From positions 1 through 64,000 of the forward strand of contig CAXRCG010000015.1 in NCBI GenBank assembly GCA_964228885.1: DNA of 64,000 nt, written 5' to 3'. The stretch is from UBA4582 sp964228885 (lineage in GTDB: Bacteria > Pseudomonadota > Gammaproteobacteria > Pseudomonadales > Azotimanducaceae). The translations under genes and the position numbers were made by a program. Positions 9,290 through 18,822 of the stretch are shown here, piece by piece. The notes under the pieces were generated by a model. That model was not told where the DNA came from. It saw only the letters and a list, made by a program, of their open reading frames with translations, and did not search any database. The stretch's first letter is position 1. The number at the start of each line of letters is the position of its first letter.

Positions 9290-9515
9290 GTCACTCGCTT
9301 GAATGAGAGCGGGGAAGTTAGGTAATCTTGCCTTCCTCGACAACCGGTTCGTTGATTTCCGCTTAAAGCATTTGCTTCTTTGCGCGTGCCTGTCGCATTG
9401 GTTACAACTACCCGACGCATAAATTCATCGGCTCATGGGTACTAGAAGACTACGCAGTTTATTCCGGGACAGCCTGCCATTGTGCTATCACCCGTAATTC
9501 AGTGCCCCAGTAGCT

Positions 9516-10631
9516 TTAATGATCAATCAAGCTATCTGCTAGGCATGCACGTTGGTGTGTTTCGTCGCCGAATTGATGCTGGCAAAAAATTGCGCGGCGC
9601 AGAAAAAGCTGTGCATCGCATTCGTAGGTGAATCCGAAGCCACCATGGAACTGAATAGCGCGGTCCCCAGCAAAAGCAAAACCTTCACTAGCGACGGCCT
9701 TTAACATACGTAACGATGTCTCTTTCTCCTGTGGGGTAGCGGTATCGAATACGGTAGCCGCGTGATAGAGATGAGAACGTGTCGCTTCCAGACCCAATAG
9801 CACATCAACGGTTGGATGTTTCAGAGCCTGGTAACTACCAATATATTGATCGAATTGTTTTCGAGTTTTCAAATACTCGACAATTAGATTAAGGGTGCTG
9901 GCATGTCCCCCTGCAATTTCAGCTGACAGCAATAGCATCGCAGTCTGTTCGATCTCAACAAAGCAGGTCTTGGGTAAAACTTGATCTGGCTTTACGGTTA
10001 TCCCATCGAGCGTTAAACGGTAACAACGTCGCGTTTCATCGATGACAACTTCGCGCTGGAGTGCATGCTCGGGTATAGCTGATCTGTCAAGTAAAATGAG
10101 CCGTGGCTGATTTTCTAACAGGACCGAAACGAGCACGAGTTCTGCAAACGCTGCATCCTGAACAAAACACTTTGTGCCGGACAGGCTAAGAGTGCTGTCC
10201 TTCAGCGTACCAGTACAGAGAGGTTCGGAAAGCTGCCAACTGCCATCTGGTTCTATTAGGGCCATAGTTGCGATGGCGCCGTTTGCAATCTTTGAAAGCC
10301 ATGCCGATTTCTGCTCCTCACTCCCCGCGAGCTGCAAAGTATTAGCGGAAATTGCCGACCATACCAAAGGGCTAGCCATTAGATTTCGTCCCATCGCTTC
10401 AACAACAGGCACTAGGTCAGCTATGCTAAGGCCCAGACCTCCGTGGGATTCGGGCACAGCGATCCCTGTCCAACCTAACTCCACCATCGCTAACCAAAGA
10501 TCTGAAGGTAGGCTCTGGGCTTCTTCGGTTCTGCTGCGAACGAGGTTGATCGTTGAGTTTTTGTTACAAAAGTCCATCGCCGTATCTAGCAACATACTTT
10601 GTTCTTCGGTAAAACTAATTTGACTATTCAT
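9516..10631 (-). CDS. Acyl-CoA dehydrogenase, second subunit of a probable pair
   Basis: About 371 residues from the ATG at 10631, chosen because AAGGAA precedes it and the protein then begins NSQISFTEEQ, as family members do; a start at 10679 would add 16 residues. N-terminal helical domain, central beta domain (~120-210) and C-terminal helices (RKQFDQYIGSYQALKH; QFHGGFGFTYE) are all present. The canonical catalytic Glu of the YEGT motif is not evident near the end. The gene follows another acyl-CoA dehydrogenase by 50 nt. Such adjacent, divergent pairs form alpha2beta2 enzymes in steroid side-chain degradation, so a heteromer is likely. FAD-linked oxidation of an acyl-CoA is expected. Confidence 0.85.
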   Translation of the reverse strand: MNSQISFTEEQSMLLDTAMDFCNKNSTINLVRSRTEEAQSLPSDLWLAMVELGWTGIAVPESHGGLGLSIADLVPVVEAMGRNLMASPLVWSAISANTLQLAGSEEQKSAWLSKIANGAIATMALIEPDGSWQLSEPLCTGTLKDSTLSLSGTKCFVQDAAFAELVLVSVLLENQPRLILLDRSAIPEHALQREVVIDETRRCYRLTLDGITVKPDQVLPKTCFVEIEQTAMLLLSAEIAGGHASTLNLIVEYLKTRKQFDQYIGSYQALKHPTVDVLLGLEATRSHLYHAATVFDTATPQEKETSLRMLKAVASEGFAFAGDRAIQFHGGFGFTYECDAQLFLRRAIFCQHQFGDETHQRACLADSLIDH

Positions 10632-10681
10632 CTTTGTTCCTTCTTCTTCGCCTGTCGTGCTGATCTCAAGCACAGGCAAAT

Positions 10682-11884
10682 TTAGCTTTTTGGCAATCCC
10701 AGTACACGTTCACCCATGATGTTGTATTGAACTTGAGTGGTGCCGCCGCCAATGGTTGCGGAGAAAGAGTTGAAGTAAATTCGTTGCCATTTACCCCCGT
10801 CTACCGCCTCGGGAGAAATAAATCGCCCGCCATTAGCGCCCTGTAGCGATATAGCGAACTGACAGAAACGTCGCTTTAATTCAGAACCTCGGAGTTTGCC
10901 AGACATCGCGATAGCAGTGGGTCGTTCAGTATTTAGTGCCGGAATTTTTGTCTTTGCGCCCATCAATACATTGCTCTTTGCTTCAATCAAAAACTGAACC
11001 ATCTGATCTCTGATCAATGGGTCTTCAAGCGCCGGTTTTCCATTTCGCTTTGAGCGACGCGCTAGTTCGAGCACGTCGTTCACGTTGATGTCCATCATCG
11101 ATAGGCCGCCGGCCTGGCCGCCAACATTACCTCTTTCAAACATGAGTGTAGCCATAGCAATCTGCCAACCTTCACCTTCTCTCCCCATAATTGAATTGGC
11201 CGGAATGCGTGCATCATTGAAAAAGGTCTGGCAAAAACCGTACTCACTTGTCAGCTTTTTGATGGGTTGCGGATCGATTCCCTCAGTTCTCATCGGCGCG
11301 AGGAAGAAGCTCAATCCCGCATATTTGTTAGGACCGTCGTTTGATGTGCGTGCGAGTAGGATCATGTACTTTGCGTATGAACCCAGACTGGTCCAAATCT
11401 TAGAACCGTTGATGATGTAGTCATCACCGTCTTTGACTGCCTTAACCTGAGCGTTGCCGAGATCTGACCCGTGGTCTGGCTCGGAGAAACCCTGACACCA
11501 AATGTCATCGGCATTTAGAATGCCCTTGATATATTTTTTCTTATCTTCCTCTGTACCCTGCTGGAGTATGAGAGGACCGGCCCAGTTCAGACCAATCGTG
11601 TTTGTCATAAAAGGCACACGCTGGCGAGCCATTTCCTGTGACACGATGTCTTGAAAGGCCTGTGGCTGGCCACCACCGCCGTATTCTTGAGGCCATGACA
11701 TTCCAAGGTACCCTGCATCGTAGACTTTTCTTTGCCAATTGCGGAGGTATTCAAATTGCTCGTCTGTTCCGACCTCCATGAAAGATTCGGGTAACAAAAA
11801 TCCGGGATCGCCAGGATTGTTTTCTCTTAGCCATGCGGACACTTCCGTTCTGAATTGGTCCAACTCCAGTTCGCTTACACTCAT
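10682..11884 (-). CDS. Acyl-CoA dehydrogenase, first subunit of a probable pair
   Basis: 400 residues with the FadE-like order: PQEYGGGG in the N-terminal domain, FSEPDHGSDLG and WTSLGSYA in the FAD/substrate region, and a C-terminal GGGTTQVQYNIMGERVLGLP. At the place where single-chain enzymes have Glu (YEGT) it has GGTT, as seen in subunits of heteromeric steroid-type dehydrogenases. GGAGAG precedes the ATG. It sits between the carboxylase beta subunit and the second dehydrogenase, all on the minus strand. In the Atu pathway a single AtuD oxidises citronellyl-CoA; here the pair would fill that step for some branched substrate. Confidence 0.88.
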   Translation of the reverse strand: MSVSELELDQFRTEVSAWLRENNPGDPGFLLPESFMEVGTDEQFEYLRNWQRKVYDAGYLGMSWPQEYGGGGQPQAFQDIVSQEMARQRVPFMTNTIGLNWAGPLILQQGTEEDKKKYIKGILNADDIWCQGFSEPDHGSDLGNAQVKAVKDGDDYIINGSKIWTSLGSYAKYMILLARTSNDGPNKYAGLSFFLAPMRTEGIDPQPIKKLTSEYGFCQTFFNDARIPANSIMGREGEGWQIAMATLMFERGNVGGQAGGLSMMDINVNDVLELARRSKRNGKPALEDPLIRDQMVQFLIEAKSNVLMGAKTKIPALNTERPTAIAMSGKLRGSELKRRFCQFAISLQGANGGRFISPEAVDGGKWQRIYFNSFSATIGGGTTQVQYNIMGERVLGLPKS

Positions 11885-11932
11885 TACTCTCTCCAGAAAA
11901 ATCTTGTTGGTGCAATGTTTCTATGTAGACAC

Positions 11933-13579
11933 CTAAAAACGAGCCACGCCGAAGGTGTTGGGCTCGGTACCACGGTGAACCTTTTCAAGGCAGGTCTCTA
12001 ACGTAAAGATCAAAACTTCGCGAGTATCTGCAGGATCAATGATGCCGTCGTCCATCATGCGTGATGAACAGTGCATGGCCTCCGATGAATGCTCCATGCT
12101 CTCGATGATCGCTGCGCCTTGCTTCTCCATCATGTCTCTTTGTTCTTGGGGTATTTCCTGCCCCGTTAATTTTGCCCTGTCTTCGGCAATAACTCTCATT
12201 ACGCCGGCTGCCTGTGCTCCGCCCATGACTGCCTGTCGGGCAGTTGGCCATGAGAAAACAAACTCTGGCCTCAATGACTTTGAACACATGGCATAATTAC
12301 CAGCGCCGTACGCATTACCAACAATAATGGTAAGTTTGATTGGGCGAAAGTTTGCGACAGCTTGAATCATTTTTGAGCCATGTTTGACTTGGCCGGCCTG
12401 CTCTGCTTCCACACCGACCAAAAAACCCGTGGTGTTTTGCAGGAAGATCATCGGCGTATTCGTCTGATCGCAAAGTTGAAGGAACTGACTCGCCTTCTTT
12501 GCCCCCTGGGGGGTAATAGGACCATTGTTAGTAATGATGCCGCAGCGCCAGCCGCCAATGTGAGCATGGCCACAAACGGTATGTGGGTCGTTGACAGGTT
12601 CGAATTCGAAAAACCTTGAACCATCGAACACCCTCGCGATGACTTCACGCATATCGTAGGGAATCCGTTTATCTTCTGACACGATGCCACGAAGCTCCTC
12701 TGCTGGGTAAAGTGGTTGTTCGACGGGTTGATCTGGTACCAGGTTTTTTGCCGCATCCGGAGGGAATTGATCAAGAATTTCACGGGCTACCCGAATACCG
12801 TCAGCATCACTCTCTGCCAAATATTCGCCTGTTTGTGAGACAGTAGCGTGCATGACTGCGCCACCCAAGGTTTCGTGATCAGCTTCTTCCCCCGTTGCCG
12901 CCTTTAACAGCGGTGGACCAGCGAGGAACAGGTGGGTTTGGTCTCTCACGAGTACCACATAGTCAGAAAGCGCTACTTGATAGGCACCTCCTGCTGTAGC
13001 GTTACCGTGTGCCACTGTTATTTGTGGTATGCCGGCAGCGGAAAGCTCAGCTTGCTGGCAATAGACCCTGCCGCCGTCAAGGAATCCGTGCACGCCCCAC
13101 GGGTCTGGATCGCCGCCACCTGCAAGATTGCCACCGCCACTTTCGCTTAAACACACCAGCGGTAGTCTTGTGCTGAAGGCGATTTCTTGTAACCTTAAAT
13201 TTTTTCGGGTGGTGACAGAGGAAATGGTGCCGCCTTTAATTGCATAGTTCCAGACCATCGCAAGCACCCGACGACCCTTCACGTAGCCAATCCCGACAAT
13301 GAGATTTCCACCGGCAGTTTCACCTTCCTTATCTCCATTCATTCCGAGACCTGCGATCGAGGAAAGCTCGAGAAAAGGGGCTCCGCGATCAAGCAAGTGC
13401 GATAAACGTTCACGTGGTAATAGTTTGCCTTTCTTTTCCGCTCGCTCGCGATAGCGCTCTTCGCTTGCTCTGATATTTCGCTCAACCACACGGATTTTTT
13501 CGACATAATTGGTCATGAACTCAACATTTTCGCGGTATGCTTGGCTATTTGTATCCAGTCTTGTTTTAAGCTGACTCAT
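11933..13579 (-). CDS. Acyl-CoA carboxylase, carboxyltransferase (beta) subunit, AtuC/MccB-like
   Basis: 548 residues with N- and C-terminal crotonase-fold carboxyltransferase halves (SESGGGNL and ATAGGAY in the first; NTTGFLVG and YGAGNYAM in the second). It transfers CO2 from carboxybiotin to an enoyl-CoA. At residues 169-171 it reads GGR where 3-methylcrotonyl-CoA carboxylases, as I recall them, have Phe-Gly-Arg; loss of that Phe is reported to open the pocket in geranyl-CoA carboxylase. That points away from plain methylcrotonyl-CoA. ATG at 13579 has GGAG 8 nt upstream and overlaps the end of the biotin subunit gene by 14 nt, so the two are translated together. Confidence 0.9.
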   Translation of the reverse strand: MSQLKTRLDTNSQAYRENVEFMTNYVEKIRVVERNIRASEERYRERAEKKGKLLPRERLSHLLDRGAPFLELSSIAGLGMNGDKEGETAGGNLIVGIGYVKGRRVLAMVWNYAIKGGTISSVTTRKNLRLQEIAFSTRLPLVCLSESGGGNLAGGGDPDPWGVHGFLDGGRVYCQQAELSAAGIPQITVAHGNATAGGAYQVALSDYVVLVRDQTHLFLAGPPLLKAATGEEADHETLGGAVMHATVSQTGEYLAESDADGIRVAREILDQFPPDAAKNLVPDQPVEQPLYPAEELRGIVSEDKRIPYDMREVIARVFDGSRFFEFEPVNDPHTVCGHAHIGGWRCGIITNNGPITPQGAKKASQFLQLCDQTNTPMIFLQNTTGFLVGVEAEQAGQVKHGSKMIQAVANFRPIKLTIIVGNAYGAGNYAMCSKSLRPEFVFSWPTARQAVMGGAQAAGVMRVIAEDRAKLTGQEIPQEQRDMMEKQGAAIIESMEHSSEAMHCSSRMMDDGIIDPADTREVLIFTLETCLEKVHRGTEPNTFGVARF

Positions 13580-15530
13580 CTTCAATCTCCGTTAATTTCA
13601 ATTCGACCATCAACTGTCGATTCTTTACCTGATTCCCTGTTTCGACCGCGACTTGTATCACCTCGCCGTCGCCATCTGCCAAGTGCCTATGTTCCATTTT
13701 CATCGCCTCAACGATGACCAGCGGTTGATCTTTGGTGACTTTTTCTCCTTCAGCAACCAACACTTTAACCACCAGACCTTCGGTCGAAGCGTGAATTTGA
13801 CCACTACCCGAACCGTCAGCAGAAGCCGCCGGCACATAGGTCATAATTTTTGCGTTCAGGTTATCCTTGCCAAAATCGATACTTGTTTCTTCATCCGACA
13901 AATAGAAGACAGCTTCCTTTGCGACCCCGTTGTAGTTATAGACCAGAGTGCCTGATTCACAGTGGTTGATCTGTACTAGATGTTCTTTGCCATCGACGAA
14001 AACCTCAAAACCGATATCTGTGGCTAGGCTTGTGACGGATACTTCTCTGCCACCGATCGATAATGTGTCTCGAATCAACATGGGCTCAGTGTTGCTCCAG
14101 CCTCCGCTGCTCCTTGCGCTGTGTGAGCTATGATGTGCGATCAGCGCAGCGTTAACGGCGATGAGCTCATCCGTATTCTTAGCTTTGAGCTGTTCGAGTA
14201 ACTGCTCGTTGATGAAACTGGTTGTGGTGTCGCCTTGTACAAAGGTTTGCTGTTCGAGAAGATCGACAAGAAAATTTTTGTTAGTGGTAAGACCCAAAAT
14301 CCTTGTTTGAGTTAATGCTCTGATGAGGCGCCTACGTGCTTCCTCCCTGTCTTTTCCCCAACAGATAAGCTTTGCCAGCATTGCGTCGTAATACGGCGTT
14401 ATTTGGCAGCCACTGTGCAGCCCGTGGTCAATCCTAACGCCGACATTATCGTAAGGCTCGAAGTACTGAATTTTCCCTGTCTGCGGCATGAAGTTGTTCA
14501 GTGGGTCCTCAGCGTAAATTCGAACCTCGATGGCATGTCCATCAAAGTCAATGTCTGATTGTTCACAAGGTAGTGGTTCGCCGCTGGCTATTCTTAGTTG
14601 CCAGTCGACAAGGTCGGTGTCGGTGACAAGTTCTGTCACTGGATGCTCAACCTGCAATCGAGTATTCATTTCAAGGAAATAGAAGTTTTCATCTTTATCT
14701 ACTAAAAACTCAACCGTCCCAACACCTTCGTAGTTTACCGCTTTGGCAGCGTTTACCGCTGCTTGGCCCATTTTTGCCCGCAGAGCTGGTGTCACAAAAG
14801 GTGATGGACATTCTTCAATGACTTTCTGGTGGCGGCGTTGAGCCGAACAGTCCCGTTCGCCGAGATGTATGACATTTCCGTGACTGTCTCCTGCAATCTG
14901 CAACTCAATATGTCGTCCATCGACAATCGCTTTTTCAAGTATTAGCTCATCGCTGCCGAAAGCGCCTGAAGATTCCGCTCGAGCTGAGTCCAGCGCGTCG
15001 GGTAAGTTGTCTATATCAGTTACAAGACGCATGCCTCTGCCACCGCCCCCAGCCGCGGCTTTCACCATAATCGGTACACCGATCTTTTTTGCCTCCTTGA
15101 TTAAGAGTGCATTGTCCTGTGCTGTGCCTTGATAACCTGGAACGCAGGGCACACCTGCCTGGATCATCAATTTTTTTGCGGAGGCCTTGTTGCCCATCAA
15201 GTTGATGGCGTCGGAAGAAGGGCCGATAAACTTAATATTATTATCTGCACAGGCCTTGGCAAAATCGGCATTCTCAGAAAGGAAGCCATAGCCGGGATGG
15301 ATTGCATCGGCTTCAGCGGCTTTTGCTGCGTTGATGATTTTATCGATGTCGAGGTAAGATTCCGCGGGTGTTTGACCTCCGATTGCCACACTTGCATCAG
15401 CCATAGAGACGAATCGAGATTGCGCATCAGCATCACTGTGCACAGCGATAGCTTCGAACCCTGCGGCTTGAACGCTTTCGATTACTCGACAGGCAATTTC
15501 TGCCCTGTTTGCAATAAGTATTTTTCTCAT
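13566..15530 (-). CDS. Acyl-CoA carboxylase, biotin carboxylase/biotin carrier (alpha) subunit, AtuF/MccA-like
   Basis: 654 residues from the ATG at 15530, where the family start MRKILIANRAEIA begins; an upstream start would only overlap the AtuA-like gene. The biotin carboxylase part has the ATP-grasp loop (AAGGGGRGMR) and FLEMNTRLQVEHPVTE. A linker domain follows, then the C-terminal carrier with EAMKMEH, whose Lys611 takes biotin. It makes carboxybiotin from ATP and bicarbonate and feeds the adjacent carboxyltransferase. The gene starts 7 nt after the AtuA-like stop. Methylcrotonyl- and geranyl-CoA carboxylase alpha subunits look alike, so substrate is judged from partners. Confidence 0.92.
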   Translation of the reverse strand: MRKILIANRAEIACRVIESVQAAGFEAIAVHSDADAQSRFVSMADASVAIGGQTPAESYLDIDKIINAAKAAEADAIHPGYGFLSENADFAKACADNNIKFIGPSSDAINLMGNKASAKKLMIQAGVPCVPGYQGTAQDNALLIKEAKKIGVPIMVKAAAGGGGRGMRLVTDIDNLPDALDSARAESSGAFGSDELILEKAIVDGRHIELQIAGDSHGNVIHLGERDCSAQRRHQKVIEECPSPFVTPALRAKMGQAAVNAAKAVNYEGVGTVEFLVDKDENFYFLEMNTRLQVEHPVTELVTDTDLVDWQLRIASGEPLPCEQSDIDFDGHAIEVRIYAEDPLNNFMPQTGKIQYFEPYDNVGVRIDHGLHSGCQITPYYDAMLAKLICWGKDREEARRRLIRALTQTRILGLTTNKNFLVDLLEQQTFVQGDTTTSFINEQLLEQLKAKNTDELIAVNAALIAHHSSHSARSSGGWSNTEPMLIRDTLSIGGREVSVTSLATDIGFEVFVDGKEHLVQINHCESGTLVYNYNGVAKEAVFYLSDEETSIDFGKDNLNAKIMTYVPAASADGSGSGQIHASTEGLVVKVLVAEGEKVTKDQPLVIVEAMKMEHRHLADGDGEVIQVAVETGNQVKNRQLMVELKLTEIEDESA

Positions 15531-15537
15531 GATTTTC

Positions 15538-17319
15538 TCACTTGGCAATTTCAGTGGTTTGTTGTTTGGCAATTTCTATCGGCACTTCGATTATTTTTGC
15601 CCGCAGATATTCGCCCATTGTCTTTGCCTGGCCGTCGATACGAACAGAGGAGGAAACACCCTCACCGAGAATGCCATGAATGTAAAAGTTCAAGGCATGC
15701 AGATTTGGCAACTCAAAACGCTCGATCTCGAATTCCGCCGTGTCGGCCAATAGTGCCTGAAATTTTTCGACGGTTAAAAAAGCATGTAGGAAACCAAATG
15801 CTTCAGGTGTCCTGGCCCAAATACCAACGTTTGCATTACCTCCTTTGTCGCCGGAACGAGTGCCAAACAGACGTCCGAAAGGGATCTGTATCGTCTCACC
15901 CTGAGGGTATTCAGGGATTGTGACCGGCATTTTTTGGTAGTAAATAGCTTCGAGGTTGAGCTGACTTGTTGGTTGAACATCGACTGATTTCCCGTCCATG
16001 TGGACCGTCTCAATGATGTGCTTACTGTCTACCAGCGCTGGCCAATAGGAAATGTACGCGCCACCAGCGCCTGCCGAGCTAGAGCCGAACCCAGGAAAGC
16101 TGGCAAGCGCTAACTCAATTACTTTAGCTGAAAAAATTCTGCCAACCAAAGTTGGATCTTTCGATTTGACGTTAATTCTGAGTCGAGCATAGGCTTCTTC
16201 GTTAGTCTTTGGGTCTTCCTTGTCGTTGCGGATGAGTTGAATAGTGACGTCGTCAAACTGTTCCTGACCTCCGACAGACTGGAACAGTGTGTCGGTAAAC
16301 ATTTCCGCCTTTTCCTCGATGTCCAGACCGGTTAGCAGCATTTCCATGCTATTACGAAAACCACCAGCGGTGTTGATACAAACCTTATGTGTAGGTGGCG
16401 GACTGCTGCCTCGGCAACCTGAAACATAGACCCTGTCATCGCCCTGTTGTTCAATTCTCATGGTGTCAAAGTGAGCGATGACATCAGGGTTTAGATAAGC
16501 CGGTGAGCTGATTTCATAGAGCAGTTGTGCTTTTACCGTACCGACAGAGACCAGTCCTCCCGTACCTGGGTGTTTGGTGATGGTGAAGTTTCCATTTGCT
16601 TCAATTTCTGCGATCGGATAACCCATATTGTGGAAGCTCGGAACTTCCTGGAAGAAGGCATAGTTGCCACCCGTTGCCTGTGCGCCACACTCAATAATGT
16701 GACCAGCGGCAAGTGCGCCGGCAAGTGCATCATAGTCCTGTCGTTGCCAGTTAAACTTCCATGCCGCAGGTCCGATAACAACGGCTGCATCAGTCACTCG
16801 GGGACAGATGACGACATCCGCGCCCATATCCAGTGCCGTCTTGATACCCCACGCACCAAGATAGGCGTTCGCAGTGACGGGTGGGTTGTTTCCATCGGCA
16901 AGGTTTTGTTGCGTGTCGATGTTTTCGAACTGTTCGCCCTTTTCCTGCAAATCCGCCAGGCGAGGCATAAGGTCATCACCTTCAATGTACGCTACCTTTA
17001 CATCAAGATTTAATTCTTTTGCAATTTCTGAAACGGCGATAGCCATGCCCGACGGATTAAGTCCCCCGGCATTTGTCACAATTTTGATGTTTTTTTCCAT
17101 ACAAGTGGCAAGTACATCTTTTACCTGCTTCAGGAAAGTACCGACGTAACCGGTATCAGGTTTTTTCGAGCGCTGGTTGTACAAAATCGTCATTGTTAAT
17201 TCTGCGAGGTAATCGCCGGTGAGCACGTCGATAGGGCCACCGTCCACCATGTCTTTTGCTGCGCTGAGTTTGTCGCCGTAGAACCCGCTGCAGTTTGCAA
17301 TTTTTATTGTTTCAGTCAT
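15538..17319 (-). CDS. AtuA-like acyclic terpene utilisation protein (DUF1446 family)
   Basis: 593 residues. The N-terminal ~450 residues match DUF1446 (IANCSGFYGD, TGDYLAELTM, TNAGGLNPSGMA, GADVVICPRVTDA); the remaining ~100 residues form the AtuA-type C-terminal domain beginning near IPFGRLFGTRSGDKGGNAN. AtuA is essential for growth of Pseudomonas on citronellol and geraniol, but its reaction is unknown. Here it directly precedes the biotin-dependent carboxylase and follows a TetR regulator and a hydratase, matching the Atu gene set. Proteins of this family also occur with carboxylases for other branched substrates, so the terpene assignment is inferred. Confidence 0.9.
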   Translation of the reverse strand: MTETIKIANCSGFYGDKLSAAKDMVDGGPIDVLTGDYLAELTMTILYNQRSKKPDTGYVGTFLKQVKDVLATCMEKNIKIVTNAGGLNPSGMAIAVSEIAKELNLDVKVAYIEGDDLMPRLADLQEKGEQFENIDTQQNLADGNNPPVTANAYLGAWGIKTALDMGADVVICPRVTDAAVVIGPAAWKFNWQRQDYDALAGALAAGHIIECGAQATGGNYAFFQEVPSFHNMGYPIAEIEANGNFTITKHPGTGGLVSVGTVKAQLLYEISSPAYLNPDVIAHFDTMRIEQQGDDRVYVSGCRGSSPPPTHKVCINTAGGFRNSMEMLLTGLDIEEKAEMFTDTLFQSVGGQEQFDDVTIQLIRNDKEDPKTNEEAYARLRINVKSKDPTLVGRIFSAKVIELALASFPGFGSSSAGAGGAYISYWPALVDSKHIIETVHMDGKSVDVQPTSQLNLEAIYYQKMPVTIPEYPQGETIQIPFGRLFGTRSGDKGGNANVGIWARTPEAFGFLHAFLTVEKFQALLADTAEFEIERFELPNLHALNFYIHGILGEGVSSSVRIDGQAKTMGEYLRAKIIEVPIEIAKQQTTEIAK

Positions 17320-17361
17320 TTTCAGTTACCCATCAGATAATGTTTATGTTGGTGCCAGCCG

Positions 17362-17970
17362 CTAAATTTGAGGTTCCTCTCGAAGTTGCATCAGGGGTGA
17401 TATGAGTGCGATCCATTTTTTGATGTACCTAAGACTCTGGGCTCTATCATTGCCATAGCGCTCTTGTACTAGCAGACCCCTCATAAAGCTACGAGTCATG
17501 TTGAGCAGCATTACTACCTCGTCGTTATCCCCAGAGATTGCCTCGTATTGCTCTAAGGATTGTTCATCTAAGGCTTGTCCCCAGTCCAGCAAATCATCCG
17601 CGACTCGCGCCTGAAGTAACTCGTCGGTGCGTGCTGCATTAAGAATTTCAAGCAGTGCTCTGTAAGCCGGTGTATTGATGTACCTTGTCCAGGCGACCAT
17701 CAGCGCCTCTTCGATATTCGAGGGCGAGTGCTTGGGTCGCTTAAAAGGCCGCTCTAACAACCTGTTGAGTGTGGCTGCAATCAGGTCTTCTTTTGAGGGA
17801 TAGTGATATTGAAGTGCACCTTTGGAGAAACCAGCGGCAGCCGCAACGCGATTAAGTGAAGTCTCGGCGTAGCCAACCCCCACGAGTGAGTCGATGGTAG
17901 CCTCGCAAATAGCCTCGCGAGCACGTATGCTTTTTGCCTGTTGTTTGCCTAACGCTGGTACAATGGGCAT
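17362..17970 (-). CDS. TetR-family transcriptional regulator
   Basis: 202 residues from the ATG at 17970, which has AGAGGA a few nt upstream; an in-frame start at 17994 would overlap the hydratase gene further. The N-terminal helix-turn-helix is clear (SLNRVAAAAGFSKGALQYHYPSKEDLI, about residues 40-65). The rest is the helical ligand domain. It is embedded in the Atu-like operon between the hydratase and the AtuA-like gene, so it most likely controls this operon in response to a pathway CoA ester. A TetR-type palindrome lies at 18796-18815, upstream of the hydratase. Confidence 0.9.
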   Translation of the reverse strand: MPIVPALGKQQAKSIRAREAICEATIDSLVGVGYAETSLNRVAAAAGFSKGALQYHYPSKEDLIAATLNRLLERPFKRPKHSPSNIEEALMVAWTRYINTPAYRALLEILNAARTDELLQARVADDLLDWGQALDEQSLEQYEAISGDNDEVVMLLNMTRSFMRGLLVQERYGNDRAQSLRYIKKWIALISPLMQLREEPQI

Positions 17971-17975
17971 GGATG

Positions 17976-18755
17976 CTAGTCCTCTGGAACCCAAGAGGGT
18001 TTGCGTTTTTCGCGAAATGCTTTCATGCCTTCGGCGCCTTCTTCAGATTTGAACATGCGCACGCTCCAATCACCTGTTTCAGCGAAGCCCTGTGCGATGT
18101 CTAATTCAGAGACGCGACGAACCAGTTTTTTGCACTCAACAACCGCATTAGGCCCGCCGAGATTTATCATGTCGATTTCTTCTTGAACGGCGCTCACCAG
18201 CTGTTCTTTTGGTACCGCGCGGTGGGCAAGGCCGAAATCTACCGCCTGGCTGCCGGTAAACCTTTCTCCAGTAAGAAACAGCTTCATGCCGTGATGGGTA
18301 CCGAGTTTAGGTAGACACACGACTGAAATCACTGCAGGGATAACGCCTATTCTGACTTCGCTGAAGCTGAATTGTACGTCCTCCGCCGTGATGACAATAT
18401 CTGCAGCGCCAACGAGTCCAAGCCCTCCGGCAAACGCAGCACCGTTGACGGCAACGATGATAGGTTTCCGGCTGTCAAGAATACGAGTGAGTACATCGGG
18501 GTAGGGCACTGATTTACCGCCCCCGTCTATGGCCTCGCCCGGGGGACTTTTAAGGTCCGCCCCTGCGCAGAAGGCGGGGTCACTGCCAGTAATGACAATC
18601 GAGCGTACTTCTGGATCGTTGTTAGCTGTCATCAAGTGGTCATTAAGTTCATTGACCAAGACGGCGGATAACGCATTGCGGTTTTCCGGCCTGTTCAATG
18701 TGATCCAGGCGGCGCCTCCTGTCACTTTATAAAGCGTTGCTTCGGTTCCGGACAT
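17976..18755 (-). CDS. Enoyl-CoA hydratase, methylglutaconyl-/isohexenylglutaconyl-CoA hydratase type (AtuE/LiuC-like)
   Basis: 259 residues of crotonase fold from the ATG at 18755, with AGGAGA 8 nt upstream. The oxyanion-hole segment is FCAGADLK and the second is AAFAGGLGL. The first catalytic Glu of ordinary enoyl-CoA hydratase (GGCE) is absent, while the second is in SEVRIGVIPAVIS; this combination is typical of the LiuC/AtuE/AUH group, which hydrates the product of methylcrotonyl- or geranyl-CoA carboxylase. That fits the carboxylase encoded downstream in the same run. The TetR start overlaps nothing but lies 5 nt after this gene's end. Confidence 0.88.
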   Translation of the reverse strand: MSGTEATLYKVTGGAAWITLNRPENRNALSAVLVNELNDHLMTANNDPEVRSIVITGSDPAFCAGADLKSPPGEAIDGGGKSVPYPDVLTRILDSRKPIIVAVNGAAFAGGLGLVGAADIVITAEDVQFSFSEVRIGVIPAVISVVCLPKLGTHHGMKLFLTGERFTGSQAVDFGLAHRAVPKEQLVSAVQEEIDMINLGGPNAVVECKKLVRRVSELDIAQGFAETGDWSVRMFKSEEGAEGMKAFREKRKPSWVPED

Positions 18756-18795
18756 AGAAATTCTCCTAGACTGTTTATCTCGAGGGTAACAGAAT

Positions 18796-18815
18796 AACAA
18801 TCCGGTCGGAATGTT
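18796..18815. promoter_or_regulatory. Candidate TetR operator palindrome
   Basis: The 20-bp stretch AACAATCCGGTCGGAATGTT matches its own reverse complement at 16 of 20 positions. It lies 41-60 nt upstream of the hydratase ATG, in the short gap after the MFS stop. Its CCGnnCGG core and AACA/TGTT ends are typical of TetR-family operators. It may give the catabolic genes a promoter separate from the carrier gene. Confidence 0.5.
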
Positions 18816-18822
18816 TTTTTGC

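Noticed and set aside
15129..15923. 264-codon plus-strand open frame
   Set aside because: It lies antisense to the biotin carboxylase and AtuA-like genes, and its protein is low in family-like patterns and rich in Cys, His and Arg.
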